A stretch of DNA of 64,000 nucleotides from Marinobacter salexigens (lineage in GTDB: Bacteria > Pseudomonadota > Gammaproteobacteria > Pseudomonadales > Oleiphilaceae), in contig NZ_NIHC01000006.1 in the NCBI RefSeq assembly GCF_002806945.1, positions 62,001 to 126,000 on the forward strand, written 5' to 3'. The notes under the pieces were generated by a model, which was not told where the DNA came from, ran no database searches, and saw only the letters and a program-made list of their open reading frames with translations. Each line of letters starts with the position of its first letter. Position 1 is the stretch's first letter. Below, in pieces: positions 23,812 to 31,220 of the stretch. The position numbers were made by a program, and so were the translations under genes.

Positions 23812-24163
23812 CTGATCTCCAGTCTGTGTTTGGAACTGCCTCCAACTCTGGACAGCCCGCTTGAGGCGTTACCTGAGTTGTTTTGTGCAGCGAGATTTCG
23901 GTCACTGCCCGATCAAGCGACCCAATAATTCATACAGTCGTTTGAATCGTGAGGGCACACGATGTGTAAAAACGGCACGTTTGTCAATTTGTTTCTTAGT
24001 GGAACTTACATAATATGCGGATTTTTGCTTGGTATCTCAGTACAAGATAGTTTCATTACAATGCGTTACATACCAAAACTGCTTGATCGACCGGAAAACT
24101 TACTTTACCTTCGATCTACGACTTTGGTACACAATAATAAACGCTTTACGGAGAATCTGTCCG
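23812..24163. other. Divergent intergenic region, fadB / exported protein
   Basis: 352 bp, AT-rich near 24000-24160, with no gene I can support. It contains the palindrome at 23946-23963, a minus-strand TTGACA (23987-23982) without a good -10, and a plus-strand TTGTTT-N16-TAATAT (23989-24016) that might serve the exported-protein gene. Open frames on the plus strand here are upstream extensions or shadows. Confidence 0.5.
23946..23963. promoter_or_regulatory. Candidate operator upstream of fadB
   Basis: A perfect palindrome, ATCGTG-N6-CACGAT, lies about 135 bp upstream of the fadB start. The form suits a dimeric regulator such as a TetR or GntR protein. It does not match the FadR consensus or a full PsrA box as I know them, so the regulator is not assigned. 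Confidence 0.35.
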
Positions 24164-24982
24164 ATGAAAACCACTTACCGGGGCACCCGCGCCTCACTGG
24201 TAGCCTCGCTGTTTTTATTTCTGCTTACCTCTATAAGCGTCAAGGCTCAGGAGTCTGACGACTTCCTTGCCCAACTGCACAATTTTCGTGTTAACAACTA
24301 CGTTGCCCTGGATGCATATTACCGGTTCATCGGATCTGGCAGCACTGATACCTTGAATGAGATCGTGGCGGGTATCAACTCAGCCAACGATTCCATGAAT
24401 TTTGTCACCGCAAGCACAACTGGTGGCTTGTCCAAAGCGCAAGTTGCAAGCCTCAATGGAGAGTTTGGCAAATTCAAAAGCCTGATGCGCGACAACATTA
24501 ACGATGTGCGTAACACCGGCTACCCCGACCTTCGACTGGTTTCAGACATGGCTGACCAGGCCGTGGAGATGAATAACATGGCTACTGATTTGTATCAGAT
24601 GGCTCAAGAGAACTCTCAAGCAGTGACCAGCCGGCGGGTTGAAGCTGCCAGGATGGGTGCCGTAAAAATTGCCCAGATGATGGCCAGGTACTCCGTACGA
24701 ACCAACTCATCCGTAGCCCAGACATTTCAGGGAGCTGCCACAGGAACACCACTCGACGAGCAGGCCAGAGAGTTCGACACGCTGCTTGGAGAAATGAGCA
24801 AGGGTGAAACCGAAGGTGAGCTAGAGGCATTGTTGAGCGATGTCCACGCAAAATGGCAGTTCATCCGTGGCTCATACATCAACTATAATGAAAACAATGT
24901 AGGCTTTGTAATCGACAGGTACTCAAAACGCATCCTGGAGAGTCTGACAGCGGCAATCCCGCTTCTCCAACAAAGCGCCTAA
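24164..24982 (+). CDS. Exported alpha-helical protein of unknown function
   Basis: 272 aa. The ATG at 24164 has GGAG 10 nt upstream and gives a clear signal peptide (MKTTYRGTRASLVASLFLFLLTSISVKAQ), with cleavage likely after VKA. The mature part is predicted mostly helical, with stretches rich in Met, Ala and Gln (DMADQAVEMNNMATDLYQMAQE) that could form a coiled coil. It has no Cys in the mature part and no lipobox. A loose resemblance to helical sensor domains of chemoreceptors is possible but not demonstrable by eye. No enzyme motif seen; isolated, between fadB and a UspA gene. Confidence 0.8.
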   Translation: MKTTYRGTRASLVASLFLFLLTSISVKAQESDDFLAQLHNFRVNNYVALDAYYRFIGSGSTDTLNEIVAGINSANDSMNFVTASTTGGLSKAQVASLNGEFGKFKSLMRDNINDVRNTGYPDLRLVSDMADQAVEMNNMATDLYQMAQENSQAVTSRRVEAARMGAVKIAQMMARYSVRTNSSVAQTFQGAATGTPLDEQAREFDTLLGEMSKGETEGELEALLSDVHAKWQFIRGSYINYNENNVGFVIDRYSKRILESLTAAIPLLQQSA

Positions 24983-25057
24983 ATGCTGCGCGAGCCCTTC
25001 CCCTGGTCGGGCACGCGTACTATGCTGTAGCAAAGTAGATACATTAAGGAGTTAGGG

Positions 25058-25489
25058 ATGTCTGCCTACAAAAAGATGCTTGTTGCCATCGATCTTACTG
25101 AAGAAGCACCGCAGGTTCTGGAGAAAGCAAAAATCATGAGCGAAGCTCATGGCGCAAACCTGGTTCTGGTGCACGTTGTCGAGCCCGTAGGATACGCCTA
25201 TGGTGGCGATATTCCGATGGATCTGACAGAACTTCAGGAGCAACTTGGCAAAGCCGCGCGGGAACAGCTTGCTGCCTATGGTGAGCGCTTGGGCATCGAT
25301 AAGGCCCACCAGATTGTTACCGTTGGTCGTCCGGAGTCAGAGATACACCGCTTGGTTAAAGAGCAGGCTGTTGATCTTGTGGTCGTGGGTAGCCACGGTC
25401 GAAAAGGCTTCCAGCTGTTACTGGGCTCAACGGCCAACGGCGTATTACACGGCACTGAATGCGATGTGCTGGCGATCAGAATCCGCTGA
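25058..25489 (+). CDS. Universal stress protein, UspA family
   Basis: 143 aa, single Usp domain. N-terminal KKMLVAIDLTEEAPQVLEKA and the C-terminal nucleotide-binding signature GSHGRKGFQLLLGSTANGVL (G-2x-G-9x-G-S) indicate the ATP-binding subclass. Strong AAGGAG before the ATG. It has its own terminator, so probably monocistronic. These proteins accumulate in starvation or respiratory stress; the specific stimulus is not evident. Confidence 0.93.
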   Translation: MSAYKKMLVAIDLTEEAPQVLEKAKIMSEAHGANLVLVHVVEPVGYAYGGDIPMDLTELQEQLGKAAREQLAAYGERLGIDKAHQIVTVGRPESEIHRLVKEQAVDLVVVGSHGRKGFQLLLGSTANGVLHGTECDVLAIRIR

Positions 25490-25520
25490 GGCACCTGGCA
25501 GTATCAGATGTCGAAAACAC

Positions 25521-25553
25521 AGCCCGGGGCATGAACTGCCACCGGGCTTTTTA
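25521..25553 (+). terminator. Rho-independent terminator of the uspA-like gene
   Basis: AGCCCGG pairs with CCGGGCT across a loop of about 14 nt and is followed by TTTTTATT. It also lies at the end of the convergent uup gene. Confidence 0.8.
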
Positions 25554-25568
25554 TTGTATGCTAAAAGA

Positions 25569-27539
25569 TCAGCCAGTCGCCTGCTCTTCCAACTCCATCC
25601 ACCTTTCAATTACCTTCTCCAAGCTGGCCTCCTTCCGCTCCAGCTCCTCCAGAGTGGCCGCCACCTCTTCTGAGTCCCCAGCATAAAAGTCAGGAATAGC
25701 GATGCGTTCTTGAATGCTCGCAACCTCCTGTTCCAGTACTTCTATCTGACCTGGCAACTGCTCCAGCTCAAGCTTCAGCTTATAGCTTAGTTTGACAGGC
25801 TTGGCTTTGCTCCCAGCGCCATCCTGCATAGCACTTTTCCCCAGCCCGGTCTTTGCCGAAGAACTGTCCTGTTTCGTGGTGCTGTTCTGCTTTACAGATT
25901 TGAGTGCCTTGTCGTGCTGATCGGGGCGCACGCCCGCTGCCTCAGCCGGGAAGCGCCCGCCCTGGCGACGCCAATCACTGTATCCACCCACATACTCACG
26001 CACACGGCCCGAGCCATCCAGGAAGACTGTTTCCGTTACAACATTGTCCAGAAACTCACGGTCGTGACTGATAACAATGACAGTGCCCGCAAACTCGGAG
26101 AGCTGCTCTTCAAGCAGCTCAAGAGTTTCTACGTCCAGATCGTTGGTCGGCTCATCAAGCACCAGAATGTTTGCCGGTTTACTGAACAATTTTGCCAACA
26201 AAAGCCTTGCCCGCTCTCCCCCGGAAAATACCCGCACAGGCGATCTTGCGCGCTCGGGCGTAAATAGAAACTCCTGCAAATACCCAAGCACATGCTTGCT
26301 CTGACCGTTGATATCAATAAACTCCCGTCCTTCTGACAGGTTATCAAGGGCGTTACGGCTAAGATCGAGCTCTCCCCGGAGCTGGTCAAAGTAGGCAACC
26401 TGCAGGTTAGTGCCCAGGCGCACACTACCCTCTGTCGGTGCAAGATCGCCCAATAACAGGCGCACCAAGGTGGTTTTACCCGTTCCGTTCTCACCGACAA
26501 GGCCAATTTTATCTCCACGGAGCACGGTGAGATTCATATCACGAATAATCGGCCTTCCATCCGGATAGGCGAAGCCGGCATCAACCGCCTCAACAACCAG
26601 CTTGCCCGAGCGCGCGGCATCCTCTACCGCAAAGCTTGCTGTTCCGCCCCGCACCCTACGCTGCCGGTGTTCTTCCCGCATCGCCTTGAGCGCCCTGACC
26701 CGCCCCATATTACGAGTACGACGAGCTTTAATGCCTTGGCGAATCCAGGCTTCTTCCTGCTTAAGGCGCTTATCAAAAAGTGCGTTATCCCGCTCCTCCT
26801 CTTCGAGCGCTTTTTCCTTTAGCTCGAGATAACGATCATAAGAAGCGGCAAAGCTAATCAGCTTGCCGCGGTCCAATTCTACTACCCGGGTGGCCATGCT
26901 TCGTATGAACGCCCGATCGTGACTTACAAACAGCATGGCGCCACGGAAAGCCCCAAGTGCCTCCTCAAGCCAGGCAATTGCTGGAACATCAAGATGGTTG
27001 GTAGGCTCGTCAAGCAAAAGAATGTCCGGCTCTCCAACAAGGGCTCGGGCTAGCAAAACTCGCCGTTGCCAGCCCCCGGAAAGAGTATTGAGCCGCTGAT
27101 CCGGGTCTATTCCGTATTGCGCAAGAATGCCACTAACTTTCTGATCAAGCATCCATCCATCAAGAGCTTCGATGCGCTCTTGCACCTTCATCATACGATC
27201 AAGGCTTGCTTCATCCACTTGCTGTGTAAGGGTATGGAACTCTGCCAATAACTGACCGGTTTCCGGGAAGGCACCGGCAACAACCTCGTACGCCGTTCTG
27301 GTGTCGTCAGAGGGCAGGTTTTGAGGCAGAACCGCCAGCACGGCGCCATCTTCCAGGCGCACTGTGCCGCCATCCGGAATGACCTCACCGCTGACAATTT
27401 TGAGCAGTGTGGACTTGCCCTCGCCATTTCTGCCCAACAGGCACACACGCTCTCCGGCATCGATAGCTAATGATGCCTGGTCAAGCAACGGGTGCATACC
27501 GTAAGCCAGGGAAATCGAGTCCAGCGTTAACAATGACAC
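25569..27539 (-). CDS. uup: ABC-F ATPase Uup
   Basis: 656 aa soluble tandem ABC protein without membrane segments. Walker A motifs are GRNGEGKSTL (about 36-45) and GENGTGKTTL (about 345-354); signatures are LSGGWQRRVLLARAL and FSGGERARLLLAKL. An Arg/Lys/Glu-rich inter-domain linker and a C-terminal coiled coil (KLELEQLPGQIEVLEQEVASIQERI to the end) fit Uup rather than EttA or YheS. Uup affects transposon excision, replication-associated recombination and ribosome function. It overlaps no gene but stops close to the usp terminator. Confidence 0.92.
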   Translation of the reverse strand: MSLLTLDSISLAYGMHPLLDQASLAIDAGERVCLLGRNGEGKSTLLKIVSGEVIPDGGTVRLEDGAVLAVLPQNLPSDDTRTAYEVVAGAFPETGQLLAEFHTLTQQVDEASLDRMMKVQERIEALDGWMLDQKVSGILAQYGIDPDQRLNTLSGGWQRRVLLARALVGEPDILLLDEPTNHLDVPAIAWLEEALGAFRGAMLFVSHDRAFIRSMATRVVELDRGKLISFAASYDRYLELKEKALEEEERDNALFDKRLKQEEAWIRQGIKARRTRNMGRVRALKAMREEHRQRRVRGGTASFAVEDAARSGKLVVEAVDAGFAYPDGRPIIRDMNLTVLRGDKIGLVGENGTGKTTLVRLLLGDLAPTEGSVRLGTNLQVAYFDQLRGELDLSRNALDNLSEGREFIDINGQSKHVLGYLQEFLFTPERARSPVRVFSGGERARLLLAKLFSKPANILVLDEPTNDLDVETLELLEEQLSEFAGTVIVISHDREFLDNVVTETVFLDGSGRVREYVGGYSDWRRQGGRFPAEAAGVRPDQHDKALKSVKQNSTTKQDSSSAKTGLGKSAMQDGAGSKAKPVKLSYKLKLELEQLPGQIEVLEQEVASIQERIAIPDFYAGDSEEVAATLEELERKEASLEKVIERWMELEEQATG

Positions 27540-27547
27540 GTTGTGTT

Positions 27548-28342
27548 CTACTCCGATTCAATAACAGTGACGGAATCATCCAGATGGACAACCCCGGGGG
27601 ATTCGTGAATGGCATTCTGGCCAAAAATCACACCATCTGGCGCTCTTCGGTAACCAGAAAGCTCTCTCAGAGGCTGCATGCCTGGATCTTTTACTCCGGT
27701 GTCCGGGTCAACAGTGGTAACAATGCAACGGGAGCTTGGTTTTACAATATCGAAACGGGTCTCCCCGATTTCAAGAGCATGCCAGTGATCTTCCTGCCAC
27801 GGCGCCGGCCCGTGGATAACTATATTGGGTCGAAACCTGCGCATATCCACCGATGCATCAAGGCGACTGCTCAATTCATTCAGTGATGCCAGGTTGGTTA
27901 TCAAAAACGGGAAACCATCAGCAAAACCTACTCGACGGTATTCAGTGACACGCCCGGCGTCCACCCGGCGAAACGAGGAGTCCGGCATATAAACGAAGCG
28001 CAACTCTTTGCCGCAAAAACGGCTTAGCGCAGCACTGGCAGATGCTTCACCTTCAACAGCCTTTACCCAGTCGCGCCAGACAAGCACTCGCAACTCTTGA
28101 TCAGTCTGTTGCAATATGAAATCGCCCTCACCCGGAATATGAACACTTACCGCATCTCCGGTGAACGACGTGGTTATCCTGGCCATCCCGGGTATTTCTC
28201 TCTGGGTTACGAAACGGCGCTCACCATCCACAATCATCCAGCGCCGATCACCTTTCGGGCCAAAGTCGTCGATCTCAAAATACGGCACCTGAATACCAGC
28301 CAGGGATTTAACGGGATACACGTAGAGCGAATGGACTTTCAA
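27548..28342 (-). CDS. MOSC-domain protein (YcbX-like)
   Basis: About 264 aa. N-terminal beta-barrel (KVHSLYVYPVKSLAGIQV, residues 2-19) plus a MOSC domain (FRPNIVIHGPAPWQEDHWHALEIGETRFDIVKPSSRCIVTTVDPDTG). The Cys in the SRCIVTTVDP segment is the conserved MOSC cysteine used to bind molybdenum cofactor sulfur in relatives. The start is a TTG at 28342 with GGAGG 6 nt upstream; a longer frame to 28483 would run into the tRNA-Gly gene and is rejected. A missing [2Fe-2S] ferredoxin domain distinguishes it from full-length YcbX. Confidence 0.88.
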   Translation of the reverse strand: MKVHSLYVYPVKSLAGIQVPYFEIDDFGPKGDRRWMIVDGERRFVTQREIPGMARITTSFTGDAVSVHIPGEGDFILQQTDQELRVLVWRDWVKAVEGEASASAALSRFCGKELRFVYMPDSSFRRVDAGRVTEYRRVGFADGFPFLITNLASLNELSSRLDASVDMRRFRPNIVIHGPAPWQEDHWHALEIGETRFDIVKPSSRCIVTTVDPDTGVKDPGMQPLRELSGYRRAPDGVIFGQNAIHESPGVVHLDDSVTVIESE

Positions 28343-28402
28343 GGCGCGCCTCCGGAGCCAGTGTTTAAGATGGGCGAGGCAGCCAGTATACCCAAAAACA
28401 AA

Positions 28403-28430
28403 AAACCCGACCTCTTTCGAGGCCGGGTTT
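28403..28430 (-). terminator. Rho-independent terminator of tRNA-Gly
   Basis: AAACCCG-A-CCTC pairs with GAGG-C-CGGGTTT around TTTC. On the minus strand it is followed by TTTTGTTTTTGG. It lies 9 bp after the tRNA and before the MOSC gene. Confidence 0.88.
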
Positions 28431-28438
28431 CCGGAATT

Positions 28439-28514
<76 letters not shown>

Positions 28515-28592
28515 AGTGTTGGCCAGCTTGCGCTGACAACGGAGATGTATTCTACGCATCCCACCCCTTTCGTCAACTTTTTTTCCAATATT

Positions 28593-29195
28593 TTATTGGC
28601 CAAATCGCTGAGCGGTACGTAAATACTCATCTTCCGCCTCTGTCGAGGGTCGCCCGAGCGCCTGGTTTCTGTGGGGGAACCGGCCAAAACGTTCAATAAT
28701 TTCCTGGTGATCCTGCGCCGAGTGAAGAAAGCTTTTCAAAAATTCCTGAAGCACCCCCTCTGTAGAAGCGACCAACTGACCGTAACACTCAACTGACAGA
28801 CCCTGATCATCCAAACGCTCAGAATGTTGCAGCGGCATATAAATGAATGCCCTTTGAATTGGCGGGAGTGCAACATCGCACCCCTTGTGCATAGCTTCCT
28901 TGCAGAGCTTGTTGGCGAGCTTGTCCTGCTCAAACGCCAACCCAACTCCCCTATATATGTTTCTTGTAAACTGATCGAGCAAAATAATCTCCGCCAACCG
29001 ACCTCCGGCGTGCTTGCGCCAATGGTCAAGCCCTTGTTCTGATGCGAACAGAACCATGGAAAAAAAACGGCGGCGAATTTCCTGATCAAACTTGCGGTTC
29101 GATTGAAACCACCGATTTCGGTGGTGGCTGTCAGGTAACCCATTTTCGTCTAATTCTCCGAACCAGAAATCCAGTATCTCTTTCCAATCGAACAT
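28593..29195 (-). CDS. DUF924 family protein
   Basis: 200 aa. It begins MFDWKEILDFWFGELDENGLPD and contains the family block RNRWFQSNRKFDQEIRRRF and LAEIILLDQFTRNIYRG, with ALPPIQRAFIYMPLQHSE later: a TPR-like helical protein of the DUF924 (COG3803) family, common in proteobacteria, with no assigned role. The ATG at 29195 is chosen because it begins the family domain; an upstream extension to 29270 is unsupported. Divergent from the CbiX-like gene. Confidence 0.85.
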   Translation of the reverse strand: MFDWKEILDFWFGELDENGLPDSHHRNRWFQSNRKFDQEIRRRFFSMVLFASEQGLDHWRKHAGGRLAEIILLDQFTRNIYRGVGLAFEQDKLANKLCKEAMHKGCDVALPPIQRAFIYMPLQHSERLDDQGLSVECYGQLVASTEGVLQEFLKSFLHSAQDHQEIIERFGRFPHRNQALGRPSTEAEDEYLRTAQRFGQ

Positions 29196-29296
29196 TAGAG
29201 AACACCCTGTTATCTTGATTGACGGGACTGGCAGAGAATACCGGCCAGCAACCAAAATTACGACAAGCACTTTTAACTGACGATCGGAGAGCGTTC

Positions 29297-29674
29297 ATGA
29301 GCAGTCGCCGCATTATCCTGTTGGCCCACGGCAGCAGCGACAAGCGCTGGTGCGAGACATTCGAAACCCTTGCTGAGCCTACACTGAAGGCTGTAACCAA
29401 CTCGAGAATTGCATATATGGAGCTGGCAGCGCCATCTCTGGAGGCTGTTGTTCATGAAGGTGTAGCAACGGGAAACCGGGAATTTACGGTTGTACCTCTG
29501 TTTTTGGCGGCCGGACGCCACCTGCGCAAAGATGTGCCAGCCATGATCGCTGAGCTTGAGAAATCCACTGGCGCCAGCATCACGCTGAGCCCCCCTATTG
29601 GAGAGAATCCTCTTTTGGGGCTGGCGATCAAAGACGTAGTCGCACTGCAGCTTGACCCCAACGCCGGGCAATAA
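29297..29674 (+). CDS. CbiX/SirB-type sirohydrochlorin chelatase-like protein
   Basis: 125 aa, one chelatase half-domain. HGSSDKRWCETFETLAE near the N-terminus and FLAAGRHLRKDVPAMI about 70 residues later place the two metal-binding/catalytic His as in small CbiX (CbiXS) and SirB proteins, which insert Co or Fe into sirohydrochlorin. GGAG 7 nt upstream fixes the ATG at 29297. Neighbouring genes are not of the tetrapyrrole pathway, so the substrate is inferred from family only. Confidence 0.85.
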   Translation: MSSRRIILLAHGSSDKRWCETFETLAEPTLKAVTNSRIAYMELAAPSLEAVVHEGVATGNREFTVVPLFLAAGRHLRKDVPAMIAELEKSTGASITLSPPIGENPLLGLAIKDVVALQLDPNAGQ

Positions 29675-29685
29675 GGAGAAAAACC

Positions 29686-30588
29686 ATGAACAAGCGCGTA
29701 CTGATTACCGGTGGCACGGGCTTTATCGGCGGCGTGCTTTGCAGCGAACTGCTTTGCCGCGACTACAAGCTCACTGTTTTAAGTCGGCAACCGGCAGACA
29801 AAGTGCACTCCTTGTGTGGCCAGGTCGACGCAATCAATAACCTTGAAAACCTGAGATCCGATGCCGGTTACGATGCCGTAATCAACCTCGCAGGTGAAGG
29901 CATCGCCGACAAACGCTGGACTGCCGAGCGTAAACAGACATTACGGGATAGTCGTATTGGCTTGACTAATACCCTCACAGAAATCATCAATACCTGGGCT
30001 AAACCTCCAAAGGTCATGGTTTCCGGCTCCGCCGTTGGCTTTTATGGCGATCAGGGCAGCGCCCGGGTTACCGAAGATACCGCACCTCACAATGAGTTTA
30101 CCCATCAACTATGCAGAGACTGGGAAAATGCCGCTCTCAAACTTGAATCTTCAGGTGTGCGGATATGCTTGTCCAGAACAGGTATCGTAGTTGGGCCCGG
30201 AGGTGGCTTTCTGCAGCGAATGATTTTGCCATTCAAACTCGGGCTAGGTGGCCGATTGGGAGCTGGCTACCAGTACATGCCCTGGATCCATCGCGACGAT
30301 GTGGTTGCAGCTCTTATCTGGATGCTGGAAACACCAGATGCCTCAGGCGCCTACAATGTGGTTAGTCCCAGCCCAATCACCAACAGAGAGTTCACCCGCT
30401 GCCTTGCAAGCACTCTCAAACGGCCGGCGATACTTCCTGCGCCGGCGCCAGTCCTCAAAATTGTTCTGGGTTCCATGTCACATCTTTTATTAACTGGCCA
30501 ACAAGCGGTGCCAGCAAGGCTGATTAATTCAGGATTCGAGTTTCGCTACCCCACACTCACAGAGGCACTTGAAGACGCCACAGGATAA
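29686..30588 (+). CDS. TIGR01777-family NAD(P)-binding epimerase (YfcH-like)
   Basis: 300 aa extended SDR-type protein. N-terminal GGTGFIGGVLCSEL (8-21), NLAGEGIADKRWTAERKQTLRDSRI, SGSAVGFYGDQG and the C-terminal domain with FRYPTLTEALED are typical of the TIGR01777/YfcH family. The substrate is unknown. It begins 11 bp after the CbiX-like gene with AAGGAG upstream, so the two are co-transcribed. Confidence 0.9.
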   Translation: MNKRVLITGGTGFIGGVLCSELLCRDYKLTVLSRQPADKVHSLCGQVDAINNLENLRSDAGYDAVINLAGEGIADKRWTAERKQTLRDSRIGLTNTLTEIINTWAKPPKVMVSGSAVGFYGDQGSARVTEDTAPHNEFTHQLCRDWENAALKLESSGVRICLSRTGIVVGPGGGFLQRMILPFKLGLGGRLGAGYQYMPWIHRDDVVAALIWMLETPDASGAYNVVSPSPITNREFTRCLASTLKRPAILPAPAPVLKIVLGSMSHLLLTGQQAVPARLINSGFEFRYPTLTEALEDATG

Positions 30589-30614
30589 TCTTCGCTTTTT
30601 TTATCACAAAAGCG

Positions 30615-30643
30615 TTGACAGCTTGTGATGGCTTACTTAATAT
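30615..30643 (+). promoter_or_regulatory. Strong sigma70 promoter for tRNA-Glu
   Basis: Consensus TTGACA (30615-30620), 17-nt spacer and TAATAT (30638-30643). The following ACGCGCC discriminator is GC-rich, as in stringently controlled stable-RNA promoters. Confidence 0.85.
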
Positions 30644-30681
30644 ACGCGCCACCTCGACGAGGCAAGGTTTTGAAGCGTTGC

Positions 30682-30757
30682 GTCCCCTTCGTCTAGTGGC
30701 CTAGGACTCCGCCCTTTCACGGCGGCAACAGGGGTTCGAACCCCCTAGGGGACGCCA
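30682..30757 (+). tRNA. tRNA-Glu (TTC)
   Basis: 76 nt with CCA. Acceptor GTCCCCT/AGGGGAC, anticodon loop CTTTCAC with TTC, T-arm GTTCGAACC. Preceded by a consensus promoter. Confidence 0.97.
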
Positions 30758-30824
30758 TTTCTACTTCACAGAACACCTACGAAGCAGAATTCGCTCATCT
30801 CACCATTTTCCAATGGCGCCAAAC

Positions 30825-30980
30825 TCAGGCGACCTTACCTCCAGCGCCAACATCCTTCTTGGCCTGAATGTCATCATGTGCTTTCTGATCTCGCATCACG
30901 AAAACTCCCACACCAATAAAAAATACAACCATCAAAAGTACAGTCGCAATTCCAGCAAAAACTACAGCGTCCATATACAT
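30825..30980 (-). CDS. 51-aa membrane protein, CcoM-like (cbb3 oxidase accessory subunit) candidate
   Basis: The sequence begins MYMDAVVFAGIATVLLMVVF, continues through FIGVGVFVMRD and ends in a charged tail QKAHDDIQAKKDVGAGGKVA. It has one membrane helix (about 5-28) followed by a cytoplasmic-like charged end. The size and the DxVVFAG...FF-G--F---D layout recall CcoM, the small single-helix protein that associates with cbb3 cytochrome c oxidase in Pseudomonas stutzeri. AGGAG lies 12 nt before the ATG. A perfect Anr/Fnr box lies 64 bp upstream, which supports a role in microaerobic respiration. The name is by pattern only and needs a profile match. Confidence 0.7.
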   Translation of the reverse strand: MYMDAVVFAGIATVLLMVVFFIGVGVFVMRDQKAHDDIQAKKDVGAGGKVA

Positions 30981-31043
30981 AACGTTTCACCACTCCTTCC
31001 AAACTTGATTATCCTCAGGTTACGTCACTGCCGAATACCCATG

Positions 31044-31057
31044 TTGATCCAGATCAA
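31044..31057 (-). promoter_or_regulatory. Anr/Fnr binding site upstream of the small membrane protein
   Basis: TTGATCCAGATCAA is a perfect TTGAT-N4-ATCAA palindrome. A minus-strand -10 candidate TAACCT (31022-31017) would place the site near -41.5, the usual class II activating position. Confidence 0.85.
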
Positions 31058-31220
31058 TAGAAGCATCACTCCTGAACGCGAAAACTACGGCTACAAAACC
31101 GAACATTAATCTCTCTGTTTTGCGTGGCTTTTCAGGGTATTTGGTAGGTAGGACTGCTATAGTCGACGCATAATAGGACACCCGTGAACATCAACAGGTC
31201 TGGATGGCTGAAGTACAAAA

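Noticed and set aside
30813..31109. A 98-codon plus-strand frame
   Set aside because: It is antisense to the small CcoM-like gene and its Anr box, which have much better support.
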